Shown here: positions 11,500 through 23,500 of the stretch, in pieces
Layout: every line of letters begins with the position of its first letter
Numbering within the stretch: position 1 is the first letter of the stretch
Assembly (NCBI GenBank): GCA_003427395.1
Contig: BFEA01000012.1
Coordinates: 5,300,485 to 5,332,432 of the forward strand
Length of the DNA: 31,948 nucleotides
Direction of reading: 5' to 3'
Origin: Chara braunii
Lineage: Eukaryota > Streptophyta > Charophyceae > Charales > Characeae
Notes under the pieces: generated by a model
Database searches by the model: none
What the model saw: only the letters and a program-made list of their open reading frames with translations
Told to the model about the DNA's origin: nothing
Made by a program: the position numbers and the translations under genes

Positions 11500-12420
11500 C
11501 ACGTGGGTGACCACCAGCCCTCCCTAACTCCCTCCCTCCCTGCCTCCCTCCCTTCCTCCCTCCCTCCCTCTCTCTCTCTCTCTCTCCCCGCCGTCACGCC
11601 CTCCTCCTACCGGCCTCCTCCATCGTCCATCCTCGCTCCATTTTCCATCCTCGCTCCATCGTCGATTCTCCCACCTCCTCCCACTTTCCTCCATCGTCCA
11701 TCCTCCATTCATTGAATCTGTACCACCTTTGTCTTCCCTCCTTCCTCTCTCCTCGACTTTTCCTTTTCTTCTTCTGTTTTCCATGAAGGCAATATTTCCA
11801 ATTTGTTGGCACATTCTCTCTCACCTCCTCTGAATCTCCACCTCTCCCTCATCTCCTTCCTCCATCGTCCGTCCTCCCTCCATTGTCCCTCCTCCCTCCT
11901 CCTTCTACCCTCTACCTTCGGCCGTCCGTCCTCCACCAGCAACCTTTCTCCGACCTCCTTTCTCCTTCTTCGCTCCACCGCCTGCCATACTTCCCTCCTC
12001 CTCGCGCCACCTATCTCCCACCTCCTTTCTCCTCCTTCCTCCTGCTTCCGCCATACCTCCGTCCTCCTGCGTCACCTTCCTCCCGCCTCCTTTCTCCTTC
12101 CTCCCTCGTCCGCCGTTCTTCGACCTTCCATCCCCCGTCCGCCATTCCTCGCTCCTTCCCCCTCCCTCGGACTTCCACCCCCAGCCCTCCCCCCAGCCCC
12201 CTTCTTTTTCTTTTTCTTTTGGGCTTCATCACTCATTTCGAGCAGAGTAGTGCGTTATCCTCCGTCCTCCTTCCTCCCATTTTCCGTCATGCCAATCATC
12301 CTCCGTCCACCCTCCTTCTTCCTACCTCCGTTGCGGCCATTCTGCATCTTCCGTGTGCCGCCATTCCTCCCCCATCCCTCCTCCCGCCTCCCTCGCTTTC
12401 TATGTTCTTTAATTATTTTT
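11500..12420. repeat. Long pyrimidine-rich (CCT/CTCC) tract
   Basis: About 900 bases almost without purine runs on the + strand. It begins with CCTCCCT repeats and a short (CT)n at 11568-11586, then irregular CCTCC/TTCC units. Long frames on both strands (such as 11803-12813) are composition artefacts rich in Ser/Pro/Leu or Arg/Glu/Gly. Confidence 0.85.
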
Positions 12421-12525
12421 TATAATTGCCATTTATTTTGGACTTCGACATCCATTTTGCGTCTTTGTTATAAGCGTCCATTGAAGTTTGAATGTGGACT
12501 TGATTTTTTTTCCCCTTCGTATGTT

Positions 12526-12599
12526 GAAATGGCTGCTGGGTGTGTTTTCAAAAAAAAAAAAAAGAAAAAAAAAGAAGAAAAAAAAAAGAAATGGCTGCT
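12526..12599 (+). mobile_element. Short retroposon-tail insertion
   Basis: The 12-base direct repeats GAAATGGCTGCT (12526-12537 and 12588-12599) flank 50 bases: GGGTGTGTTTTC followed by an A-rich run with scattered G. It looks like a near tail-only, target-primed insertion. Confidence 0.6.
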
Positions 12600-13463
12600 C
12601 GAATTTGCTGCGTCAAAGAGATATGTGGTTAGAGAGGGGGTTAAAGAAAAGAGGGGAGGACTGGGTTTCAGAGGGAGTGGGTTTTTTGGGGGGGAGCGGG
12701 GAAGGGTGGGTGTTTGGGAGGGGGAGTCACAGTTGAAAGGGCTGACTTCCTTTCCGTGTCGTGTTGTTCTGATGCAGGTCGAAATGGCGGCAAAGCAGCG
12801 CCAAAACCTGTGAAAAAATAGATCAGTCCGTGCGCACCGGGCGCACTGCAGAATAGACGCTGCGGGGTTGAGCGCGCTCCAGTGCACCGCGCACCGCACA
12901 ACGCACCGCAGTGCTGCGCCGCACCTGTCGTTTCCGGTTGATAGGATTCCTACACGCGAGTTGTATACCTTTTCCTCCATTTCCCTGTTCTTCCTCTGTT
13001 GATAAATGGCGCCCATAGCTTTTGATCTCTGATACATCGCTTGTTATTGGACACGTTTTTCCATTTCGTCCTTAAGAAACATCTCTGCTACCTTTTCCTT
13101 TGGTGTTGCCCTTCGCTTTCCATCTCATTGGTCTTCAAGACCGTCTTCATGGGTCTCGTCTTCGTCGATGTCAACTAGACACATCCCTCGCCTCCTTCGG
13201 TCTTCTATTGATTGTAATTCTTCTCGCTGGCTTGACCCTTGATTGTCGCTTCCAACGTGCACAGTGTGGCATTCTGCTGCTTTTTGGCTCTTTGCCTCTT
13301 TGCCTGGCCTGCCGATTGTGCAACGTAACCCCCTGCATTCTCTCTGCCTCTGTCAAGATAGCTGTTCTCAGGTACCTCCCATTCGCTGTGGCAACTCGGG
13401 CCTGCCGAAGTGGCGGGCAGTTATACGAGTCCGATACAGACGGCGGGGAAGGATTCTGTCAGG
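12600..13463 (+). promoter_or_regulatory. Probable promoter / 5' UTR region of the kinesin-5 gene
   Basis: This is the sequence between the last repeat and the start codon. No TATA box is evident. One E2F-like octamer TTTGCCGC lies on the minus strand at 12794-12787; a chance match is possible. The coding frame is open upstream of the ATG back to 13362 with no other ATG, and an in-frame TAG lies at 13359, so the ATG at 13464 is favoured unless an upstream exon exists. Confidence 0.35.
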
Positions 13464-13522
13464 ATGTCGAGGGACTTCAGCAAAGAGAAAGGTGTCAACG
13501 TGCAAGTCTTGTTGCGGTGCAG
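13464..13522 (+). CDS. Kinesin-5 exon 1
   Basis: Encodes residues 1-19 and two bases of codon 20, ending at AG before the donor GTAAGT. It carries the first motor strand NVQVLLRC. The ATG is the only one in this open frame. Confidence 0.85.
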
Positions 13523-14110
13523 GTAAGTGCTCCCTGAATTCGGAATGAGAGACATACGTCACTTCACATCTCTGACTTGATGGGTTTGTGAGGTTTGCAT
13601 TGTCATCTAGCTCGGGCCATGTGCCATCTGCGCTGCTTGACAGAGAGCACGATGGCCTCAGGGCTGGGATGTGCTTCTTTCGACGTGTTTGTGTCGAACG
13701 AAATAGGCATGTCCATACATATGCAGTTGTGAGGGAATGCGTGCAGTCGTGTCTATGTCTGAGCGTATTACCAGGTGTTGGTACCTGTGTGCGCGTGTGT
13801 GCATTGAGCGTATACTTGAGAGTGCGTGTGTGTGTGTCGAGTAGTGTGTCAACCCTCACCGTATCCACGTTCTTGTCTGTGCGAACGGACGAGAGTAAGC
13901 GAGACTCGGGTGAGTGCGTGCGTGTATTTGTTCGAGTGACATACGCGAATGGCCGTGTTGTGCGTGCTATTAAATCTGCGGCTTTTGCTTGCGCGTGGTC
14001 AGGTGACTTAAAGAATCCAACTCATTCGAGAACGGTTCGAACACGCAGACAAGAAAAGGGAGAAAAAGGTGGCGCAATAGAAATGCATTGCAACAACACA
14101 CACACACACG

Positions 14111-14203
<93 letters not shown>

Positions 14204-14448
14204 NNNNNNNNNNNNNNNNNNNNNNNNNNNNNNNNNNNNNNNNNNNNNNNNNNNNNNNNNNNNNNNNNNNNNNNNNNNNNNNNNNNNNNNNNNNNNNNNN
14301 NNNNNNNNNNNNNNNNNNNNNNNNNNNNNNNNNNNNNNNNNNNNNNNNNNNNNNNNNNNNNNNNNNNNNNNNNNNNNNNNNNNNNNNNNNNNNNNNNNNN
14401 NNNNNNNNNNNNNNNNNNNNNNNNNNNNNNNNNNNNNNNNNNNNNNNN

Positions 14449-14529
<81 letters not shown>

Positions 14530-17500
14530 CGAGAGATGTAGGTTTGCTTCGCATTTTTTTCCGTTTGTGTTGGTCCGGGTGAGGTACTTGTCAGACTGAA
14601 GTTTAAAATCAAGGAGTTACTTTCGGATTTTCGCAGTGCGAGATTTCTGGACGACGTTTCACTTGTTCTCCAACTCCCTCTTTTTTCGGATTGCCATTGA
14701 GCTTCATATTTCAAGCTCTCATAAGAACAAGTTCTTGAATCATCGCGTTTGCTCTCCTTGGAACGCGCAGGTGTGTAGTTAGTTGCTAAGTTGAGACGTA
14801 CCATCTTGTGTCTAGCGTTCTTGGTGCTGATGTAATGATATATTTTGATGGTTGGACGACCCTACCTTGCCTTCCGGACGATTGGGACGCGAAGTTTCCC
14901 ACGCCGTGCGATGGATGATAATTCTTTTCCCTGTCCTTATCCAACGTGGAAGGATTATTGGTCTCCAGGGGCAGGAAATGTCTAGCTCTTGATGTACAGG
15001 ACGATGAGCCGCAAAGAAGCGTGTGGACTGCCGGCTACTCCTCGACTCTCAGGACTCATTTTCTGCTCTCATTGCCGTCATGCTTCAGCATAGCCTACGC
15101 TCGTAAACGATTTTGTTGTGAAGCTAAAACAATTCCATTGGTTTGTTTGGTATGAAGCGAAAAATATTGTATTGGTTAGTGAATTCACAGTGTAATTATC
15201 TTTTTATAATTTCGTGCGTCTCTGCGTGTGATCAGGCCATGCAATGATGAAGAGCTTCGAACGAATGCCCCGCAAGTGGTACAATGTAGTGACCCTCGAA
15301 GGGAGGTTACTGTGTATCAGAACATCGCCGGGAAGCAAATTGATCGGACCTTCACTTTCGACAAGGTAAATTAGTCATGTTGCCCTCTTATCGAGTTGTA
15401 TTGGAGTATATATATCACGATTATCTAAAGGGGGGTTCTACGGAGGCATGGCGCGGAGAAGGGAGTCTGGGGGAGTGATGGTGCTCACAAACGGGGCTGG
15501 TCGGAGGGAGCCAGAATAGAAATAGGGGCCTGGCGTCTTTCTTAGCATTTAAAAAGAGGTTGGATTTCGTAATCTTAGTTGGCAGGATGGACTGTCTCAT
15601 AAGTCGGAGGGGGGCGTCTGTATGGCTGCCAAATGCAGACAACGGCGCTGATCGCCTCTTTCTGAACTTTTCCCTGAAACTGTAGATGGATCTAGATGGA
15701 GAGGGTAGAGGGATAGAGGGTATAGAGGGAGATGGGTGAACGAGAAGAAGAAGACGGCACAAAGTGTTGTGACAGAAAGGTGGAAGAGAGAGACGGGTAT
15801 GGGTGGAGAGTGAGGAGAGGGGTTATGAGAAGATGTTTTAAGTTTAACAAGAGAAAGGAGTAGATAGGAAGGCAAGAATGGTAAACAATAGTAGGGGCAA
15901 CCGATCAGAGAGACATTGGGTGAGAGATGGACGGATGGGTGAGTGACGGAATGGGGCTGAGTCTGGTGTGCTGAGAGGGAGGGGGATGTGAAGGCGGCAG
16001 AGAGGGGCGAAGGCAATGGAAGACGGAGAGATGGAAGCCAGGCGGAGTGAAGATGGTATCAAGGGGAGGACTGAGAGGGTTGTTAATGCGAGCAGAGGAG
16101 GGGTTCTGAGAAGCGTTCAGAGAGCGACTGGAGACAGACAGGAGAGACAGGAGGGAGAGGTCGGAGAAAGGGTGGATTCAGAGGAAAGACAGGAAACGAA
16201 GAGATCGTTGGTAAGAAAACTGGGGGGAAGATGTGACGGTGGGCTAAACGGGGAAGGGAAGAGATATGGTAAGTGGGGAATGTAGAAAGAGACGGGAATA
16301 TGAGGTCGGGAAGGTGGGAAGTCAATGGGAGGGCTGGAGACTGGAGGGAGGGGAAACGTTAACGGTTCCAGTGCGACGGAAGTGGGTATTGTGGGAGCGA
16401 TGATATGCGGCATGGATCAGGGAAAGTTGACGAATACAGGAGAGAGGGGAAGGCGGAGAGAGGAATTTAAGAGGAGGTGGGCACGGGGGCAACAGAACCG
16501 TGGGAAAGACGGGGCGGAGAGGGAAGCGGAGTGGAGATAATGGTGAGTTGTAGCGTGGGAGGAGGTCAGGGTGAAGGAGACAGGAGGGGTGTTGATGGGA
16601 AATAAGAGAATGCGAATAGAGATAACAGATAATGAAGGGAGGACAAAGTATTGGTTATAGCATGCATTAGAAGTCTGGTAGTCATTTGGACAATAAGCAG
16701 CACAGGTTATGAAGAGACGAAGTGGAAAATTATGTTGAACTTGCTGATTGGTTGGGCCAGAGGTGATTTAGTCTTGCAACTGTTTTTTTTTATTTCAGGT
16801 TTTTGGGCCGAACTCTAAGCAACAAGACGTATATGATCAAGCTGTTGTGCCGATCGTGAATGAAGTTCTGGAGGGATTCAACTGCACGATCTTTGCATAT
16901 GGGCAAACGGGAACCGGGAAAACGTACACCATGGAGGGAGGCGGTCGCAGACCTAAGGTAAGTGCAATTTTTGTCCTTAATTCGGCGCTTTTCAAACACG
17001 AGGGACACAACTTCAGATCGGTATGCTATATATATATATATATAAATCATAAATGGATTGGAGGTTTTTTAACCAACTGGAAGCACATTTTTTCATGTAG
17101 AAGCGCATTTTCAACACTTTGAAAACTTATCACTCAAAGCTTTAGATACCCAGAGCTGGATAATGGGGCCCCACTCTCCCGGGATGATTGAGAGGTTCCC
17201 CGTCTTCAGGGTGCTGTTGTGAAGGAATGATCTTCTTGTCTTGTTGTGTTTAAAGGAGAAACAACGTGACCTCTAGCCGGATTTGGTGGGGCGGCACCTG
17301 GCCGCCCCACATGCTGTGTTGAGCCTTCGTTTATATCATGGCTCCCTCCTGCTTGTATCCATTTGAGAAACGACAGGAATGGAGAGGTTGAAGGTGTGTT
17401 GAGATCCATTTACATATCTTGGATCCAGAAGAGTGGGAAGGAGGATAGGGAACACAGTATCCATCCGCTCTTCTGACCATTCCGTTGGAGGATTGTAAGA

Positions 17501-20500
17501 AGATAAAGCTGAACAGGAGTGGAGAGCGTATTAGAACAAACACTGCAGAGGGACAAGAGGCGTTATGGATGATTCAAAACACAAGGGTACAAGGTCTTTC
17601 ACTTGTTTTGAATAGGAGTGGAGAGCGTATAAAAGAAAACTGCAGAGGGACACGAGGCGTTATGGATGATTCAAACACAAGGGTATAAGATCTATCGCTT
17701 GTTTTGAATTACACCGTGGTCGCGGTGCAACAAGTCTTTCTGTATCTCAACTGAGAAGATATACGGACGTACAGATTGATAAATAAGCTACACACATCAC
17801 GAAAGGAAAGTCATTACCATAGCTTCCTTTTGTTTATCGATGGAAGATAGTATCCATCTGCTCTTCTTTGACCATTCCCTTGCAGGATTGTAAGAAGGTA
17901 AAGCCAAACAAGAACGGAGAGGGACGACGAAAAGATTAATGAGAAACACACTGGAGAGGGACGAGAGGCATTATGAACTATTTAAATACAACGGTATGAG
18001 ATCAATCACTTGTTTTGAATCACATCGTCGGTGAAGTATAAGATCGAACGCAACGGTACAAGTCTTTGTACTAAAACTGAGAAGATATAAGGACATGTAG
18101 ATTGATAAATAAGATACACACACGAAAGTACACACACGAAAGAAGTCTTTAGCATTGCTTCGTTTTCTTTACCGATGCAGTAGAATGAATGAACCATTTT
18201 CAATTGCATCCTTTTTCTTTATTGATGTACTTTGATGAATTTTCGTACTTCATCTGAGAAGATGTCAGCACGTAGGGATTGACAAGCTGAGTACATAACA
18301 TAGTACACGCACGTTAAATGAGCATTGCGTTCAGTAGGACCGGTGGAGTTTTTGGTTAAAAAAAAAAGAGCATTCCGTTCATGCAGCGGCTTCCATACCT
18401 GGATAAGCGCGGTTAATACTGTCTCCCCAAGTATTGATCTATGAACTCTAAATCGCCTTATGATGCAACCATTAAGGATAAGGCCGGGATACTAAACTAG
18501 TGAAAAGAGCTAATGACGGTACTATGATCAGAGATCGAACAGGTGACTAAGGCTACCCTGTGCACCCGAATAGAACTCACAGTCATTATCGCTGAATCTA
18601 GACTGAAGCCCATCTAGATTCAGAGATCGAACAGGTGACTAAGGCTACCCTGTGCACCTGTTACCACGGTAGCAGGTAACAAACAAAGCAGGTGGCGGAA
18701 GCCCATCTCCGCCCATGTCAGGTTCTATTGTGGTAGTCGCACTGGTGAACATCCCCAGAGGATCCCTCAGACTGGGAGCATTTCTGGGTCGTTGGGGGAA
18801 CTGGTAGGCTGCCATTTGGTTAATAGCTGTGTTGCTGAACCTGGGAACGAGGTCCAGTGATAGGCTTAGGGCAACTGTAGGCCCCAGGGCAGTCTACCTA
18901 GGGCCAGGCTCATGGGTCTCTAAATGTGTGAGGTCAAGCCTAACGGAGGGGTTATATAGAGGATGTGAGGACCAGTGATGGTCTAGTCATGCTAGTACTG
19001 TATGTGTTGCGGTCTAGTATTAGGGACTCAACTTCGAGGCCAGGTGCTTAGTATCCGACCAGCTGGTGCCCAATGTGCAGAGCAAACGCATGCTTTAGAG
19101 GTTGAAATTCCATGTCGCACGAGAACGAGGGTTTGCAATACACCTTAGGGCGTCCGTGAACATCATCTATCCTGTTGCCAGCGGAGGTGCCCAAAGGTTT
19201 TCCGCATGATGCATGTGCCTTACTCCGCCGCACTGTGCTGCTCAGGGATGGAGTGGTTACTGCTTATCATAGCAAGGCTTCATTGGTCTGTACTTGTGTA
19301 CACAGCTCCTGGGAAAAATGGCAGTTGGGCGCGTTTATATATGTAGTATTTTTGCAGAATCCTCTGGACTGGTCACTTTTTTGTTGTTGTTGTTGTTGTC
19401 GATAAATGAAAGCAGCTCTCCGCCTCTGCTGTATATGAATATTATTTGGCTCCTACATGGATCCCATAATAGTTTGACCATCCAGGATCTCCATGCGATT
19501 CCATAGTACAGTATCCTTGGATCTCGTTTGGTGGAGTTCAGCTCCTGGCAGAGCAGATTTGTGCTTTCTGCGGTCTGTACTTCACATTAAATGTCTCTCT
19601 TCTTAGAAAGATACGGTGCCATAAATACTTCAGAGCTTGAGTTGATAGTGTGGTAATGAAAACGCTGGCAGAGTAGAAGGCAAAGCGTGAGCGCTTGTGC
19701 AACATGTTGCTATCGGTTTTCATTTTTTTTTTTTTTTGGAGCTGCTATGTACGCCAATTGAAAAACTAATAAGAGATCTTTCCGCCTGTCTACTCGCCTT
19801 GGGTCGTAAGTTACCTTGAGTTATAAGTGACGAGGTCCACAGATGGTGGTTATTTATAAACTTGAGGAGAGTAGACATCCGGTGTGATAATTGATACCAT
19901 CAGCACCAGTCGTGTAGCCAACAAGGTAGAAGCGGAGAAGCGGAATCAGCGATGACTATAGACACGGGGATTGAATGCTTCTCTTGCATTAGTAGCTTTC
20001 CTTTCATGGCTGGTGCTGACGGTGTCGCCGGATAATTTCTCTCCATGCCCCATGGCGATGCGTTTCAGTGTAAGCGGCTCGCTGCACTCTAACAAGGCCT
20101 CAAGCTTGTTTGAGTCTTGTTTTGGGTTCTGAGGTGGTCATGAACCATTTCATACTTGTTGCTAGAAAAAGGTTCCAGTAATTCAAATAATGCGTCAACA
20201 ACCATGGTGTTGAAAATGTTGAAACGCAGTTATGAATCTGCAACACAAAAAGAAAAGAAGAAAGAAAAGAATCTGCAACACAAGCAATAAGTAGACGGAT
20301 AAGTTAGAGAGTGAAGAACCTGGCAAAGGGCACACACTAACGAAAACCGAATGGAGAACAGAAAGCGCAGTTAAGAGCAAAGAGGGTACAAACAGGCAAA
20401 AACTAAGAAAGAGAGGCGAACAAAACAGGTGAGCAGAAAAAGCAATCGAAATTGTTTGTGGGCTCTGCCCGAACCGTAATGGAGTCTGTTGATGATTTCA

Positions 20501-23500
20501 AATTTTTCTTTAAGCGTTGACTCAACGATTTATCCTGCACTATATGTGTTCGAGCAAAAGTATGAAGAACCAGGAGAAAGTTGAAGATTCTCTGCCAGAT
20601 AAGGAAACTGAGAGCGAAGCTAACAAAACATCAAGCAAATATGAGTGTTGGGCTCAGGGGGATTTGACCCTGAGACCTGGCCCAAATGTGAAGCCAAAAA
20701 AAACAAGTTGTGTTTGTTTTTGTTTTCCAAGTTCGCAGCCAGTTAGATTTGAACCTGAGACCTCCAAGTAATTATACGGTTAGCTTATCTTGGACACATA
20801 GGACCATATAGGACCTAGAGAACCCTATAGGCCCAGGCGAAATTGGCATAGCAAAAAGTGACGAGTTAGGACTACATTCGTTTTCAATCAGTGCGGAGTG
20901 AGGAGGAGCAGCAGGGCCAATCTTGGCAGCTGAAGGAGAGGGTTTGGGTGCAGCCATAGCCAGTGTGTTCTAGCTCTACACTGCACGGTTTTGAGTGCCG
21001 TTTGTTACGTTCATTCATTTTCAGTCCATGCGGAGTGAAGAGGAGCAGCAGGGCCAATCTTGGCAGCTGAAGGAGACAGTTTGGGTGCAGCCATAGCCAG
21101 TGTGTTCTAGCTCTACACTGCACGGTTTTGAGTGCCGTTTGTTGCTTTCATTCATTTTCAGTCCATGTGGAGTGAAGAGGAGCAGCAGGGCCAATCTTGG
21201 CAGCTGAAGGAGTGGGTTTGGGTGCAGCCATAGCCAGTGTGTTCTAGCTCTATACGGTACGGTTTTGAGTGCCGTTTGTCGCAGACTGCTCGGTCCCGCC
21301 TGGCCCTCAAGTGAACATCAGCTTTTTAAAAATTTTCATCAGTGTGCTCCTGTGATTGTTCAGTGTGAGGTTGGTGTAAAGCTTTTTTCCAATTGCCATC
21401 TTCAAGATTGGTCTTCACTTCAGTTTGTTTCGATGCTGCTCCTATAGTAAGTTGAAGTTTTGCAAATTCCGAACACTGGTATCAGAGCAGGCAACGATCT
21501 GGACGTCGGCCAAGTGATTGGGTAGTCCAAGCTGCCGAGTCAGCATCAGCCATTGCCACGTCAGCAATTATCTTCCACCAGTGGGCATCTACCTATCTCA
21601 TGTTGTACCTTGTTTAGCATGGCTTACCGCAAGGATAATAACCATGGAGAAAAAGAAGAGAACAGTGGAATTGAATTGAAGAAAAGTAGTTGGGAAAGAG
21701 GCAAAGGGCGTTCATGTTAACATGCTCACAAGTGAGAAAAAAAGCCCACGTTCATCAGAGGTTATCCACCCCTAGAAGGAAGAAGAGGGTCGCAAGGAAG
21801 AAACCAGCTATGGTGGTAAGTGCGAAGGAGAGCTTGCAGCGCTGGAGGCAAAGAGGTCACAATTAGAAGAGAGGGCGAGGAAGGAGGAAGAGGAAATGAA
21901 GAAGAAAGGCATAACATACTCCAAGCAGATTGCGGCAGAGCAAACCGCCAATGTGCTAGACAGCCCTCTCCACAATGCAATCTGCTCATGCGGATGAGCT
22001 GGTCACACCGAGATGACGTTCATCAGCAGCAAGTTGGATGCTATTGTGTCCAAGCTGCAAAGTCGAACGAGTCCAAGCACACATCCTTCTTCCCCCAAGA
22101 AGACTGCAAAAGCGGATATTGACAATGCGGAAATTGACGGGGAGCGTGTATCGAAATCCAAGCTGGAGGCGCCGCCAAAGTTTAGAGGCGGACGTGATGA
22201 GGATGTAGATCCCTGGTTGCGCACCATGAATGGGCAACTAGACTATTACGAGCTTACCCCTGGTTGCGCACCATGAATGGACAATGACAAAATCCATTTT
22301 GTGTGTATGCTGCAATGTTGGATGCAGTGAGAGAGTGGGTGGACAACGAAGTGTTGCATACAGGTGGAGATATTGCTGAGTACACCAAGCAAACTACATG
22401 GCTGGAATTGAGGGAGCAGTAGACGACGGTTACCCGTCAAGGCCGGGGAGTTATCCATATAAGCTCACCACAACAGCGTGCAGGATCTAATCCTGGAATT
22501 TGATCAGATCTTGTAGACATCGGAACTGAAGATCGGGGAAGGCCCTATTATGTATGTTTTTATGAGGGCTCTTCCCAAGAGGATTGCAAGCCACCTAGGT
22601 CCCCAATTCAAGGAGTTGAAGACTTACTGCAAGATGGTATATATGCTAATTGTACACAATTTCCCAAAGCTTGCTCCAGGTTCCCAAAGCTATGCACATT
22701 ATTCATGACTGGGCTACCTGTATGGCAGAGAAGGCTTTAAAATTAGACTTCGCATTGCGGCTCGCTGAAGTGACAACGGCAACCAAGAGGCAAATCAAGG
22801 ACAACGACGGGTTCACTCTTGTGCACAGGAGGACCCAACGTTATCAAAGCAAGATGTGCGCTACAGTTATTGAAGGGCTGGCATACCCCAGTGACAATAG
22901 CAGCGGGGAAAGTTAAGAGATGAGGAAGAAGAGCCCCCCAAAGGAGAGAATTGTTGCGCTGTAGGAACTAACAAAAGTTGTGATAGGAAAAGTTGTGATA
23001 GCAAGGGAGAATGAAACAGCAACGCGAGCGAGATGATGTCCCAACGGGAGGAAACAAAGCATGGGCATAGCTGTGGGATAGGATTGGAGTGACGAAGGAG
23101 GGATATGTGAAAAAAATGGAGAAAGACCTGTGCGAGATATGGGCGCAGGGGACACTCAAGTCGAGACTGCAGAGCAAGAAGACCAGTAGAAGAGTAAGTC
23201 CAGTAAATGGCACAGCCACATCTACACAGGTTAGGGAGGACCGGTGGAGTATTTGTCGAAGAAGATGCATTTGTAGAGAGTTGCAGCTAGTACCTATGAT
23301 AGAGATTATGCTTTGTATTATGCCTTGAGAACATGGAGACATTACTTGCTAGGGCACCCCTTCAAGATTTATTTAGACCATGAGACTCTTCAATGGCTGA
23401 TGATGAAGCCTAAGTTATAAGATAAGCGAGGTCTGCCTATATTGATACCTTCGACTTCAACATGAGGTACAAGAAGGGGAAATATAGATAAGTTGCAGAT

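Noticed and set aside
11803-12813. 336-codon open frame
   Set aside because: Ser/Pro/Leu-rich translation of a pyrimidine tract followed by poly-Lys from an A-run. No domain and no conserved start context.
13100-13548. Two overlapping frames upstream of and across exon 1
   Set aside because: They are out of frame with the kinesin start, which is supported by [20 protein letters not shown] and the splice donor.
20655-20690. tRNA-like T-arm in the LTR (GATTTGACCCTGAG)
   Set aside because: No cloverleaf can be completed around it, and the same bases are simply LTR sequence present in both copies.
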